Of a DNA stretch of 64,000 bases, positions 1-11,273 are shown one piece after another. The stretch is from Piper betle (Eukaryota; Streptophyta; Magnoliopsida; Piperales; Piperaceae), in the NCBI GenBank assembly GCA_033002965.1, contig JAURVB010000705.1:1-64000 (forward strand), written 5' to 3'. A program made the translations under genes and the position numbers. The notes beneath the pieces are model-generated. The model was not told the origin of the DNA. It did no database searches and saw only the letters and a program-made list of their open reading frames with translations. Each line of letters starts with the position of its first letter. Position 1 is the first letter of the stretch.

Positions 1-1743
1 AAGTTTAAAGGCAAAACAAGCATAAGGGAGTACATCTTAGAGATGTCAAATATTGCTTCAAAACTAAAAGTACTAAGGTTAGAGTTATCTGAAGATTTGC
101 TCATGCATTTAGTTTTAATTTCTCTTCCGGTACAATTCAGTCAATTCAAGGTTAGTTACAACTGTTAAAGGGACAAATGGGCTCTTAATGAGCTCATTTC
201 TTATTGTGTGCAAGAAGAAGATAGGTTGAAGCAAGAACAGGCTGAAAGTACTCACTTGGCTAGTACCTATCAAGACAAAATAAGAAAAAAATCAGGCTTC
301 TTGCTGTTTCTTTTGTGGTAAACCTGGATATATAAAAAGGAATGCACTAAGTATCACGCTTGGCGTGTAAAGAAAGGTTCATTTCTTAATTTTGTTTATT
401 CTGAGGTTAATTTAGTTTCGGTGCCAATACACACTTGGTGGCTAGATTCTGGTGCTACTACTCACATAAGTGTGTCAATGCAGGGTTGCCTGAGTTACCG
501 AAAGCCAAATGATGCTGAAAGATTCATTTATGCGGGTGATGGCAAATCAGTCATAGTTGAGGCAATATGAACTTTTAGATTATTATTAAAGACAGGATAT
601 TATTTGGATTTGAAAGAGACATATGTAGTACCGTCTTTTAGACAGAATTTGGTTTCTATTTCTATATTGAACAAATTTGGTTACTCTTGTTCATTTGGAA
701 ATAATAAGTTTAGTCTTTTTCTAAATTCAAATATTGTGGGTACAGGTTCCTTGCCTTTTTATGATAATCTATATTTACTTGATACTATTGCATCTTTTAA
801 TGAAACTTTGCATGTGGGTTTATGTGGTACGAAAAAAAATTAACCAATGAGAATTCTGCTTTACTCTAGCATAAGCGTTTAGGACACATTTCTAAACAAA
901 GAATTGCACTGACTTATGTCAGATGGAATTCTTGATTCTCTTAATCTATCGGATTTACAAGTCTGTATTGAGTGCATTAAGGGAAAACAAACAAATGCAA
1001 GGAGACTAGGTGCCAATAGATCTTCAAGTATCTTAGAACTAATACATACAAACATTTGTGGACCATTTCCTATAGCTTCTTCGAATGGTCAACAATATTT
1101 TATTACATTCATGGACGATTATTCTCGTTATGGTTACCTATATCTCATTCATGAGAAGTCTCAAGCATTGGATGTGTTTAAGGCATATAAGGCTGAAGTT
1201 GAGAACCAGCTCGACAAAACTATTAAGGTTGTCAGATCTGACCGTAGTGGTAAATACTATGGTAAATATGATGGATCAGGTGTACAACGTCCAAGACCAT
1301 TTGCCAAATTCCTAGAAGAATGTAGAATCGTCCCACAATACACAATGTCAGGTACTCCTAGCATGAATGGTGTTGCTAAGAGACGAAACCGAACATTAAA
1401 AGACATGGTGAGAAGTATGATTACTCATACTACTTTACCAGATTCACTATAGGGTGAGGCACCAAAAACAGCAGCATATCTTCTTAATAGAGTGACAACA
1501 AAGGCAACTGTTAAGACCCCTTATGAATTATGGACTGAAAAAATACCCAGTATTAAGCATTTACGCATTTGCGGTTGTCCAGCTGAGGGAAGGCCTTATA
1601 GGCCAAATGAAAGGAAACTGGACTCAAGAACAGGTTAGCAGTTATTTTGTTGGGTAGTCTGAACGGTCTAGAGGATATAAGTTTTATGATCCCACAATAA
1701 GGTCATTCTTTGAGACAGAAAATGCCTAACTCTTTGAGGATGT
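1..1743 (+). mobile_element. Ty1/Copia retrotransposon remnant (gag end, protease, integrase)
   Basis: Degenerate Copia polyprotein reading forward. Order seen: end of gag, a broken CCHC zinc knuckle (about 290-345, CFFCGKPG-like with a lost frame), the protease active site W-L-D-S-G-A-T near 438-470, the gag-pre-integrase region with the H-K-R-L-G-H-I-S motif near 869-892, the CIECIKGKQ motif near 964, and the integrase core (about 1036-1440). In the integrase the first Asp (FMDDYSRYGYLYL) and the second (VRSDRSGKYYG) are present. The position where Copia elements normally have the catalytic Glu (N-G-V-A-E-R-R-N) reads N-G-V-A-K-R-R-N, so this Glu is lost. Several stops and frameshifts interrupt the frame (for example 568-570, 1450-1452). 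No reverse transcriptase or RNase H follows; the element changes orientation at about 1743. The left end lies outside the window. Confidence 0.9.
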
Positions 1744-1942
1744 TGGGTTTCTTCTTCAGATATAACTTGATTAGGGAGATTCTCGACATTGTCTTGTAAT
1801 TCTGGTATTATTTCTTGAACAACATCAGGAATATAACCTTGATCCTGATTATTATTAAGAATAATCATGAGAATAGAAAGAGATTCTTCTTCAAAGATAA
1901 AGTCTCTAACTTTATTTCCCTCTCCAAACTCAACATCCTGAA
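1744..1942 (-). mobile_element. Inverted next segment of the same Copia polyprotein
   Basis: Read on the minus strand this segment begins [15 protein letters not shown] and continues with the acidic linker that in Copia polyproteins lies between integrase and reverse transcriptase (I-P-D-V-V-Q-E, then E-E-E-T-Q-H-P-Q). The forward part at 1-1743 ends exactly at the preceding residues (E-T-E-N-A, stop, L-F-E-D-V), so this is the next piece of the same protein in reverse orientation. The far end at 1942 directly abuts the PPDK regulatory protein fragment. Confidence 0.8.
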
Positions 1943-2655
1943 AGGTCTGGGCGGTGTCGTCGGCCGATATCCTGGGCCCATCACGGACGCCATCGCCGCT
2001 CACCTCGGCGTCCTCCCGTCCGGCATCCCCCGTGGGGCGGCCGGCTGGCGAGCTCCCCTCAGTAAGGAGTATTTCCGAAGGATCGAAGCTATTGAGTTCA
2101 CCATCAAGCAAGACGACGGCGCGAAGCCGGAGAATCTGAACATGGCGGATGTTGTGCTCGTCGGCGTGTCAAGGACGGGGAAGACGCCGTTGTCAATATA
2201 CTAGGCGCAAAAGGGGTATAAGGTGGCGAATGTTCCCATCGTGATGGGCGTCGCCATGCCGACATCTTTGTTCGAGATCGAGCAAGATAAGATCTTTGGA
2301 TTGACCATCAATCCGGTGGTGCTGCAGACCATTCGGCGGGCGAAGGCGAAGAGCCTTGGATTCGACACTCACATGAAGAGCAACTACTTCGACATGGATC
2401 ATGTGAGGGAGGAGCTTGAGTTTGCCGGCAAGATCTTCGCTCGTAACCCAGTTTGGCCTGTCATTGGTAAGTGGTTGCCATGGCTTGTTGTGGGTTCACA
2501 AGAGGTTGATAATGATGATATATATATAGTTGATGTTGGGTGTTGTTGCAGAGTTGACGGGGAAGGCAGTGGAGGAGACGGCGGCGGTGGTGATGAGGAT
2601 ATACCACGATGGGAAGCAGAAATGTTCAATGCCTCGGATATCTAAACGCTACTAG
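1943..2655 (+). pseudogene. PDRP1: PPDK regulatory protein pseudogene (3' half only)
   Basis: Remnant of the bifunctional kinase/phosphorylase that switches chloroplast pyruvate, phosphate dikinase on and off by phosphorylating its active-site Thr. Conserved pieces in order: SSADILGP and [43 protein letters not shown] (P-loop-like motif of the DUF299 family), [44 protein letters not shown], and after an intron [18 protein letters not shown] ending PRISKRY-stop at 2653-2655. The intron 2467-2551 has GT-AG ends, so this is a genomic copy, not a processed one. Defects: the N-terminal half is missing (Copia DNA sits there), the frame shifts near 1979, and a TAG at 2202-2204 replaces the Leu expected after LSIY. 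Not functional as it stands. Confidence 0.9.
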
Positions 2656-4690
2656 GATGGATGGCAACAAATTGATGTTTATAACTTGACTATAGCTGGT
2701 CTGTATTTTCTTATTCGCATATAATTCACACGGTGGTACTACACTTTTCGTTACTGCCAATTAGATATGTGTTTTTATCAAAGTTTTGCAGCACATCTTT
2801 GTGAAATACTCGAGTCGTACAGATGAAGAGTTGTAGATGTATACATGATGTTCATTTTTAGCATTTCGAGTACAAAACAATGCCTGGGAGAGGAATTACT
2901 TCATTCATTCATAGACTCTAAACTGCATGAATGTATACTATTTTTGCCTGATTACTTGACCGGGAGCAGTTTGTACTTGTAGTGTATGCATATTATTTTC
3001 TCAATTCTATGTTCTTTTACTGATGTGTGTTGAATTGAGCTTGACAAATCTGCTCTTCATCTAGTTAATATGACTTAATTACAGTTCTTAATCTTTAACC
3101 GTGATTCAAGTGGAAATTAAGGTGACCATGGAGAGGAAAAGAGCTAGAGAAAGATTAGAAAAAGATAAAGGATTGAAGGAGAATAAGAGCAACTGAAAAT
3201 CATGAAGGAGCAAGACCTGATTTGTCATTTTTCCATATCCAATTTTGGTTACAACTGAGTAACCTTGGAACTAAAGATAGGAAATGGCACTAATAAATGA
3301 TGACAGGAAAAACAGGCATATAGCATAGTTACCCTAAGAAGCTATGATTCTCTGTTTCATGAAGCAGATTTTCGTCATTACCAGCAGTGTTTGAGATTGG
3401 AAGAGTGAAATATACGAGCAATAGCGTGCCATGCTCGACCTGTGCAGAGAAGAGCTTGTCAGTTCAAGGGCTTTCTTTCTCGTCTTTGCAAGCTCTATCT
3501 ATGCACAAGAAGAGAGATGAAAACCCCACAGAAACTAAGAAGACAGGCTTACAAGGCTGCAAAAATGAGAATGATTTTGTTTGGATTGAGCCAAGACCTG
3601 CCCTTGAAATTGGAGGTAACATTACAACGCCCCCTACTGCTTTATTCTGTATTAGCTGCGGGGATTTTCACTGCAAGACCATCTATTGGAACAGAAATGA
3701 AGTTATTTTCCATTGCAAAACCCAGAGGCTATACACCATGACCTGCAACAACACAATTATAGGAGTGATTCTCAAAACTATGGGCGCCAAGGTCACAACA
3801 GAATAGATAAGTCAGACTGCATAATTTTGGATTCATCCCATAACCACCCTGCTCATTTTCTTTCATAATCAATGACACAAAAAATGTTGGATTTATGGAT
3901 TATAATGAATTCAATTGTCCTCAAGGCAAACTCTTCGATACACTTGTAATTGAGCAAAACACATAGTTTGCTACTCTGCCTCCGCAGTTCGCCATGGATT
4001 TAGATGGTGGATGATCATGAAGACGTAGCTTGATTAGTGATGGAGAAGTCTTTGGTATTGTTATGATTAATAAGTGGGCCACTCAATTTGTTTTAGTAAA
4101 TGGGCCACATTTATAATGTGAGCCTATGTATCATATTAGTAATTATATTTGTTTATTTAATCTTATTTTATATAGATTAGCTAATTAGTTTGAGCGTATT
4201 AAATAATTATTAATAAAAGCGAATGTGTTTGTAAATTTTTAATATGATTTTTTCATTAGAAAATGTATTAATCAGCTTAATTTTATTATTTGTTGATCAA
4301 TTAGGTATCTAAGTTTATTAAATGTTGTGTTATTATTAAATGTATTAATGATATTTTATGAAAATTGCATCATTAAGTACTTCAACTTAATAAATGTTGT
4401 GTTAATTAGTAGTACTTATTTATAATTTCATCATTAGTATATATATTAAGTAGCGTAACTTTATTTGTTTAGATCAATAAATTATTTAAATTTTGTTTAT
4501 ATCACTTAATTATTTAAATTATTAAATGTTGCATTATTTGTTAACCTTATATGTGTTACTAAATTATTATATAATTTCTTATTTGGCAATTATATTAGTT
4601 AAGTTAATTTTATGCTTATTTCACAAAAAAATTATCTATTCATAAGCTTATGTGAATGTTATTATTGGTTAACACATCTTCTTAGATCAA
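2656..4690. other. Intergenic; no supported gene
   Basis: Begins with the old 3' flank of the PPDK regulatory protein copy. It contains an open frame of 139 codons at 3387-3806 with several Cys, which I do not recognise and which has no splice or promoter support. From about 4080 the sequence is very AT-rich and leads into the hAT remnant, so it may include that element's 5' non-coding part. Confidence 0.5.
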
Positions 4691-7640
4691 ATGGCGTTGT
4701 CTTATATTGGTTGGAAACATGGGCGGCCATTGGGAAGAAATGGATCTATTTGCAAATATTGTGGCAAAGAAATGAAATCGTTGGGTGTTACTAGATTAAA
4801 AAAATCATCTAATTGGAGACTGTGGTAAGGATTTGAAAAAGTGTCCATCTTGTCCACCTGAAATAAGAAAAGAACTGAAGCACTTAAAAGAGAACAAATG
4901 TGAAGAAAGAGTAATAAAAATGGTAGAACATTAGTTGGCACGTGAAGAATTGCATCAATGGGAAAGAATACACTCAAGTGATGAGGAAAGTGATTTTGAT
5001 GATTGTGATGATGCTGCACAATTGCGTCGTCAATCTGTTCAATCTGCAGTTGAAGCTAGGTGGCAAACAGATGAAGCGGAGCGTGCACAATTACATGCTC
5101 AACGAACTGGTGCCAGTTCTAGTCATGGTGGGAGACCGGAGATGAAAAGAAGTAGAAGTATTTCAAATATCTTTAGTCATAACCATAACACTCCAGTTCC
5201 CCTTTCTTATGAGGCAAGGCATTATAGGTCAATGTTGTTAAGCCGATTTACGGCTAAATTCTTTATCCACAATCGCATTGATGCTAATGTAGCTGCATAC
5301 CATCATTTTTATAATATGATTGATAAAGAGGAGCGTGTTGGGCATAGAGTACTATTGAGTTTATCGCGAATCGGTTGTGGATGATATTTGTGACTTAATT
5401 ATATATAGACTAATAGAAAATAAACTAGTTTTTAAATTAAAAGGGGCCTATGAAACCTATTGTGAGTTTTTTAATTGTTTAAAGTCTATTTTGAAGGCCC
5501 GAAAAACCCAACAATAGTTTTGAAATTTGGGTGTGGGCCCAAAGAGTCTGACAAGTATTTCCACCTACTCCTTGAGAAATTTTGGATCGAAAGGACAAGA
5601 AAAAAATAAGATTAGAAATCTTCTTGTGTGATGGATGGACACTATCGACCAAGATGTTCATCATCAACTTTATGGTTTATAACAACGGAGAGGTTGTGTT
5701 CTTAGATTTTGTAGATGCCTTTGGTCGACAAAAAAATCATCAATATATAATGATGATTATATGACGATTATGGAAGAGAAAATAAAAGAAATAGGAAAGG
5801 ACATGATAATTCAAATTGTGACGGACAATTCTAATAGTTACAAAAAAGTTGGTATCGAGCTCGAGAAGATGTAGAGGCTATACTGGACACCATGTGCAGC
5901 GCATTGCATTGACCTCATGTTTGAAACAGTGGGGAAGGAATTGTTTGTTAAAAAAGTTGTAGACAATGGTAGAGCAATTACGAAGTTCATTTACAATCAT
6001 AATTAGGTTGTTGCCCGAGTTCGACAAGCATGTGGCCGAGATTTAATTAGACCAGGTTCGGTGCCGCTCGATTTGCGACAAACTACCTTGCCCTAAGTGG
6101 CTTGTTGCGTGAGAAGAATGGGTTAAGTAAATTTTTTCATGGATATGACTGGTTTAATTCCAGTTATAGAGAGATTTCTATGGGACGTCAGGTCAAGCAA
6201 ATAGTATTCAACTCACGATTACGGGAAAAGGCATGATGAGATGCCATTAATATCAAGACGTCTATGCACTTTTATATTGCGAGCAATGGATAATGAAAAA
6301 TATCCAAATACTCGTCTTGTGCACTGATCTAAAAGCACATCTCCAAAGTCTCATGTAGGGGTGCATAGAATAATTAATGATGGATGAGCAAAGCCGATGG
6401 ATGCACTTCTATATAAAACCAGTACGTATTCTCATAAATCACACCACTTGTTTTCTTGTAGCTTTCTTCCTCAATCCAAAATATCATTGCAAACATCTAC
6501 TTGGAAAAGATGTAGATATGTTTTCCATAAATTGTTTCCAAAATCAAGAGTAAAAGCTCAATTTGGAAATGAGGTACTCGAGCTCAAAATTCCTTTGTTA
6601 ATGAACATGTTTTGCCTTATGATAAAACTTATAAAGTTCTCAAACGGTGAAGGAACTTTTTGCGCAATCAAGGCGGTAGCGGCTAGAAAAACCATGATGC
6701 CAGTTTAGATCACTAACATCAACATAATTAATAATAACTTTTGTATTTTACATGATTTTAAATATTGATCTTAATAACTTCATTCGGTGATTGGTGGAAA
6801 ATGTATGGAATTGATGCTCCAACACTCAAATTACTTGCTATTCGCATTCTTTCACAATCTGCATCGCTTCACAGTATGAACGAACTTAGAGTACTTTCTC
6901 CCTGATTCATACCAAACCCAGGAATCGGCTATTTTATGAGAAGTTGAAGAAACTTGTATTTTGTTACTATAACACGAAGAGTAAGATACAAAAAAGTGAG
7001 AATCAGTTTTTGCGAAGAGGAGAACCCAAAGCTCTTGATGAGTTTGAGTTGTTGGGCGATCATGTGTTGGATGATAGGGAGAACCCATGCGCTGAATGAG
7101 TTGTTAATTATGTCTCAGAAGAAGATGACCAACCAGTTGTGGAGATTAGGCGAGCAGCTCAAGAAGCTTGGATTGATCTTGAAGATGCTATTGACGAATT
7201 TAGGAGGTCTTCATCTTCAAAATCTGGACAATGGCAACTTAATAGTTGTGATCCAATCTATGATGATGACTCTACTTCTTCCAATGGGGATGGCAATGAT
7301 GATGATGGAAGCAGTTATGTGATGGGGTCAGTTATGATGGAGGAGAAGTTGGAGCTAGTAAACAAATTAAAGAAAGCAATCGCCCTTTGAGCTCATTCAG
7401 TGGAGAAGACCATTTTACTCATGCAACTAAAGACCAATGCGATGGCTCCTCATCCAGGCGACGTCGAGAACATGACCTTGCAAGTGAATTCAACTCGATG
7501 GATGTCTCCTCCAGGAGGGGACATCATTATGGTTATGGACGTTCATATAATCACGCATATGGACCACCACAATACCGCGAATATAGTATTTCAAGTGGAT
7601 TATGGATCATATACTCCTCAAAGACACACTTTTAATCAAT
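4691..7640 (+). mobile_element. hAT-family transposase remnant (BED finger, DUF659, dimerisation domain)
   Basis: Degenerate plant hAT transposase with domains in the usual order. A BED-type zinc finger starts at 4691 (GWKHGRPLGRNG, then C-K-Y-C-G-K and a later C-P-S-C), frameshifted by an extra A near 4800. A DUF659-like core spans about 5590-6000 (DGWT, then INFMVYNNGEVVFLDFVDA, VTDNSNSY, LYWTPCAAHCIDLM). The C-terminal dimerisation region spans about 6780-7110 (W-W-K-M-Y-G-I-D-A-P-T, then LVFCYYNTKSK, LDEFELLGDHVLDDRENP). It ends with a low-complexity acidic tail, EEDDQPVVEIRRAAQEAWIDLEDA, to about 7640. Many stops (for example 4932-4934, 5382-5384) and frameshifts show it is dead. The terminal inverted repeats were not found with confidence. 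Confidence 0.88.
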
Positions 7641-8288
7641 ATATTCAGCCTATTTATCCATGCCCCTTGCGACATCTTCTACTGTGGCATACACTTACAT
7701 GTCACTCCCTTGATTGGGTTTCCTACAATATGTTACTCACGAAGAATATGATAATTATGTGAGAGAGTGCATGCAAATATGGGAAAATACTATGACTTGG
7801 GCACAATATTGTGCCTAAGTTGATGATTATTACCGTCATCGATACCAGAGTGGTTATATGGATCCACATCTAGCATCTTTATTTTATTGAAGTCATGTAT
7901 TTTATTTTAAATATTTGATGCAACTATGTCATTGTATGCCTATGTATTTGTGATTATCCTTGATATAACTTTATCATATTTGCACATTTGTGCATTTAAA
8001 AGCTATAAAATAACCATTCTCGTATTATAATAATGTATTAATAAATATCATAAAATTTTCCAAAAATTAACGGTATATCTCTGATATATCTAAGTCGAAC
8101 AAGTAGGATGTGAAATTAGAAACGGGTTGAATTTAGTTGTTGGTGCATATAATTGTGACGTACTTGTTATGTAATACTTTTCCATCTTTCACATAGTTTA
8201 ATAATTTTGGTATGAAGGTAAAGCTTCTTGCTTGTTGATATTTTTTGTTTGAATTGTGACCCACAATGGATTATAGCTTGATGCTTTC
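7641..8288. other. Non-coding tail of the hAT remnant and AT-rich spacer
   Basis: AT-rich sequence with no supported coding region. The first part probably belongs to the hAT element (3' flank of the transposase). No convincing terminal inverted repeat was identified. Confidence 0.4.
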
Positions 8289-8920
8289 TAGATCGGTCTA
8301 AAAATATGTGGAGTCACCACCGGGTTGTCTCATGTTCCCCATTCTCCTTGCAGATAGAGGATGGCCACTTGTTATCCCATTTACAGTATGCTAAAGCTAT
8401 TCAATCTGCATGCGCAAGAAAGGGCTATCCTCAACTTGACGTCTAATTGAAACGGCCAAACGACGCATACTTACAAGGCCGTAAGGTTGGAGGGATTCTT
8501 TGCACTTCAACATATAGGTCAAAGATGTTCAATGTCCACTGTTGGGATAGGCTTGAATCAGGATAATGGTAAACCAGCCACATGTCTTAGCCATGAACTA
8601 ATAAAGTTGAATTGAGGAGCAGTTCTACAGCGAGAGGACTTGTTGGCATCGTTCTTCAGGAAGTTTGAATCATTATTTCAGGAGTTCATGACTGACGGTT
8701 TTCGAGCTCTTGAAGCTCTATATTACAAGACATGGCTGCATAGTGGTAAAGGATTCATGTTGAAGGCATGGGAAATGATGGATCTAAAGAAAATGTTACA
8801 GTTACTATTCAAGGATTAACAGTCATTGGTGATGATGACAAATATTATGAGCGTCACCCGGATGGTAATAGCTTCGATTTCTGGAAGGGGTTGGTGAGGA
8901 AGAAAGTTGAAGGAAAATGA
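8289..8920 (+). pseudogene. HCS1: Biotin-protein ligase (holocarboxylase synthetase) pseudogene
   Basis: Decayed copy of the C-terminal two thirds of plant biotin-protein ligase, the enzyme that attaches biotin to carboxylases. In order: R-S-K-N-M-W and SPPGCLMF (one base missing between them), LQYAKAIQSACARKGYPQLDV, a stop where Lys is expected, K-R-P-N-D-A-Y-L-Q-G, VGGILCTSTYRSKMFNV (the conserved biotin-adenylate site region), REDLLASFFRKFESLF, EALYYKTWLHSG, then in a shifted frame VTVTIQGL and HPDGNSFDFWKGLVRKK, with stop at 8918-8920. A stretch between the first blocks is deleted. No introns are visible in the retained part, which fits a processed copy, but I do not know the intron positions of the parent gene. 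At least two stops and three frameshifts: non-functional. Confidence 0.82.
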
Positions 8921-9602
8921 AATTGGAAGATCACCGTTTTTATGTTTGCAGGGATCGACTGAAAATGAAACTGGATACAGATGTCTGAGATTTGAATAAC
9001 CGGAGTGAATAATTTGCTCAAAGTAGAGCACACCTTGCATTTGATGCGGCGGACTGTTGGTTGAAATTAGGTTCACGATTTTTGTATGTGGTACTTACGA
9101 AGATTATATTTATGTTCATTGTCACATATTGTGTTCACTATACCCAATTTTTTGTGATAAAGCTTCTATTGAAACGTTGGCCAAGATTTAGCCCGTTACT
9201 TGCTTTCCGCACTTAGAAATATTCCTCTGCTAATCATGCTCGTAGATATTCTAAGTTTCTAACATCTTCGCCTTCCTCCTACGTATAAGTTAGCACAGAA
9301 TACCACATAACTTTGCCCCCACGTTCTGAACAGAGATCACATTCCTTCCGAAAAGAAGATAATTGTGCAAAACAAAATCTGAACATGATCAACAGCTTGT
9401 TATGAAGTATCCTTGGCAGCTTTATTATTGGCTGTATTAACTACAAGCTTGTTCATTATTTTCTTTATTCCCACTAATCTCCAACGTCCTACATATCCAC
9501 ACAAGCAGCTGATCACCTTTTCTCCTGACTAAGACATTCTTTGCTTTCTCTCTGAGAAGTTGTAATAGACTATAATACCAGTACTCTTCAAGAAGCCAGC
9601 CT
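8921..9602. other. Upstream region of the LEA2/NHL gene
   Basis: No coding region is supported. The last few hundred bases probably contain the promoter of the gene at 9669. Confidence 0.4.
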
Positions 9603-9610
9603 TATAAAAG
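9603..9610 (+). promoter_or_regulatory. TATA box of the LEA2/NHL gene
   Basis: TATAAAAG lies 59 bases before the ATG at 9669, which leaves room for a start site near 9635 and a short leader. This is the consensus plant TATA box. No intron is needed in the leader. Confidence 0.65.
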
Positions 9611-9668
9611 CGTCAACAGTCAGATAAAGAGACCCGCATTGGAATAAACTTCGCCGGCGCCAAGAGAG

Positions 9669-10376
9669 ATGGAATACGGGCATGGGCGGCATGGCGACCA
9701 TCTAGACATAACAGTGGAGCCAACTCCAGCGAGACGACGGCCAGCAGCGGCGCCGGAAAAATTCCACCGGACACGCTACTACGCCCACCGCGTCAAGGAG
9801 AGCCTCGCCTCTCGCATCTCCAAGCTCGTCTGCGCCATTTTCCTCTTCCTCCTACTCATCTTGGGCATCATCGCCTTCATCCTCTGGCTTAGCCTCCGCC
9901 CCCACCGCCCCCGCTTCCACATCCAATCCTTCTCCTTCCCAGCCCTTGCCCAGGACGCGTTCCCCGAGCCGACCGTCTCCTTCAACGTCTCCGACCGCAA
10001 CCCGAACCAGAACGTGGGCATCTTCTACGACTCCCTGGACGCGTCGTTGTATTACAGGGAGAAGGTGGTAGGGGAGGTGCCGCTGCCGGGGACGCCGTTC
10101 TACCAGCCGCCGAAGAGCACGACGTGGGTTGCCGGGGTGATGGCCGGCGCGGGGATGACTGTGACGGAGGAGGTGTGGAGGCAGATGGTGGCGGAGCGGG
10201 TCGCCGGCGGGAGGGTGATGTTTCGATTGGAGATAGTGTCGACGGTGCACATCAAGGTGTCGACTTGGGGGAGCAAGCGCCACCGGATGCATTCGAGTTG
10301 TGATGTTGAGGTTGGGATAGACGGGGAGGCCTTGGCTCGATCCAAGGAGAAGAGATGCTCCATTTACTTTAATTAG
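9669..10376 (+). CDS. NDR1/HIN1-like (NHL) LEA2-family membrane protein
   Basis: Intact single-exon frame of 235 codons. A basic, Pro- and Arg-rich cytoplasmic N-terminus (residues 1-52) is followed by one strong membrane segment at about 53-76 (LVCAIFLFLLLILGIIAFIL) and a C-terminal LEA2 domain (about 85-225) with the family's F-N-V-x-x-R-N-P-N-Q-x-x-G-I-F-Y-D core. NHL proteins are plasma-membrane or plasmodesmal proteins linked to defence and stress; several are induced by pathogens. Length and single-exon structure fit the family. The coding sequence is very GC-rich compared with its AT-rich surroundings. A TATA box at 9603 supports the chosen ATG. The exact subgroup (NHL6- or NHL26-like) cannot be fixed by eye. 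Confidence 0.92.
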   Translation: MEYGHGRHGDHLDITVEPTPARRRPAAAPEKFHRTRYYAHRVKESLASRISKLVCAIFLFLLLILGIIAFILWLSLRPHRPRFHIQSFSFPALAQDAFPEPTVSFNVSDRNPNQNVGIFYDSLDASLYYREKVVGEVPLPGTPFYQPPKSTTWVAGVMAGAGMTVTEEVWRQMVAERVAGGRVMFRLEIVSTVHIKVSTWGSKRHRMHSSCDVEVGIDGEALARSKEKRCSIYFN

Positions 10377-11010
10377 TATACACTTCATGCATGCAAGCAT
10401 GCATGCATGCTCATCTTGAATCTTGATGTATGAATTGGACGAAGTTGCAGTGTTTTTTTTCTTGATGTTCATGTGTTGAGTACTTTGTGCATTTGGTCGA
10501 AATGATTCTTTGTTGTCTAAGCCATACATGCTTTTTTAATTTTCTAGAGCTTGATATGTGCCTTATGTTTGAATTTTGATGTAATTTGTTTTTGCCATAT
10601 GAAAATGTACCCAAAGTTAAGTGATTGTTGTAAGCAATAATCTAAAACATCAATTGATTGTTTTTTTTCAAGGGAGCATCAACTAGTTGTTGGTTGAATT
10701 AAAAACATTAATTGGTTGATGCAAAATTGCAAATCACATTCCCGGTGGTATTTTAGATAGGGCTTAAAAATCCTCATAAAATTGGGATTTTTGGCTGTCA
10801 ATCTATACAAAAAAAATACCGGAGGTAATTAGTTAGAGTTGCATAATTGCACGCATGCCAGAAATCTTTTGAATTTAAATTACCCTTGTCGCTTTTAATG
10901 GTGAAATCAAATGCAAATAAAAATAATGTAATCATCCAATTTCATACAAGAAGTCAACGGCATGTTAATTAGAAAGCTGAAGCTGCAGAAAATTTTGGAA
11001 GACTGCTAGA
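10377..11010. other. 3' flank of the NHL gene and AT-rich spacer
   Basis: Just after the stop codon, 10386-10410 is a run of overlapping ATGC/GCAT palindromes (repeated CATGCATGC), likely in the 3' UTR. The rest shows no gene. Confidence 0.5.
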
Positions 11011-11165
11011 TATCTACTCTTAATAATAAAAGAGGAATTCAATAATTGATTAAGATTAAAAGTAGAAGAATGAGTAAATCAAAATATAAGAAAAATTTTT
11101 AAAATACAATAAAAAAACTCCTGTAGAAGGTTATATTCGAATCTCACCAATCTCAATTTTTTAAA
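11011..11165 (+). repeat. Interspersed repeat, copy A
   Basis: Starts CTACTCTTAATAATAAAAGAGG and ends near TATTCGAATCTCACC followed by a T/A-rich tail. Two relatives lie at 44193-44345 (same strand) and 33664-33815 (opposite strand). All share the TTAATAATAAAA-type start, an AAAATACAATAAAAA-type middle and a motif like the tRNA B box (TTCGAATCTC). Confidence 0.55.
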
Positions 11166-11273
11166 AATTAATAAGAAATTAAATAATTATAATTCAACTT
11201 TTATTCAAATAGGATATTTTAAAGGTCAACCATTGTATATATCTATGATATTACATTATTACACACTAATAGA

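Noticed and set aside
3387..3806. 139-codon open frame with several Cys
   Set aside because: No recognisable domain, no splice or promoter context, and it overlaps another long frame; most likely chance.
10100..10529. Long minus-strand frames over the NHL gene
   Set aside because: Shadows of the GC-rich NHL coding strand; no independent support.
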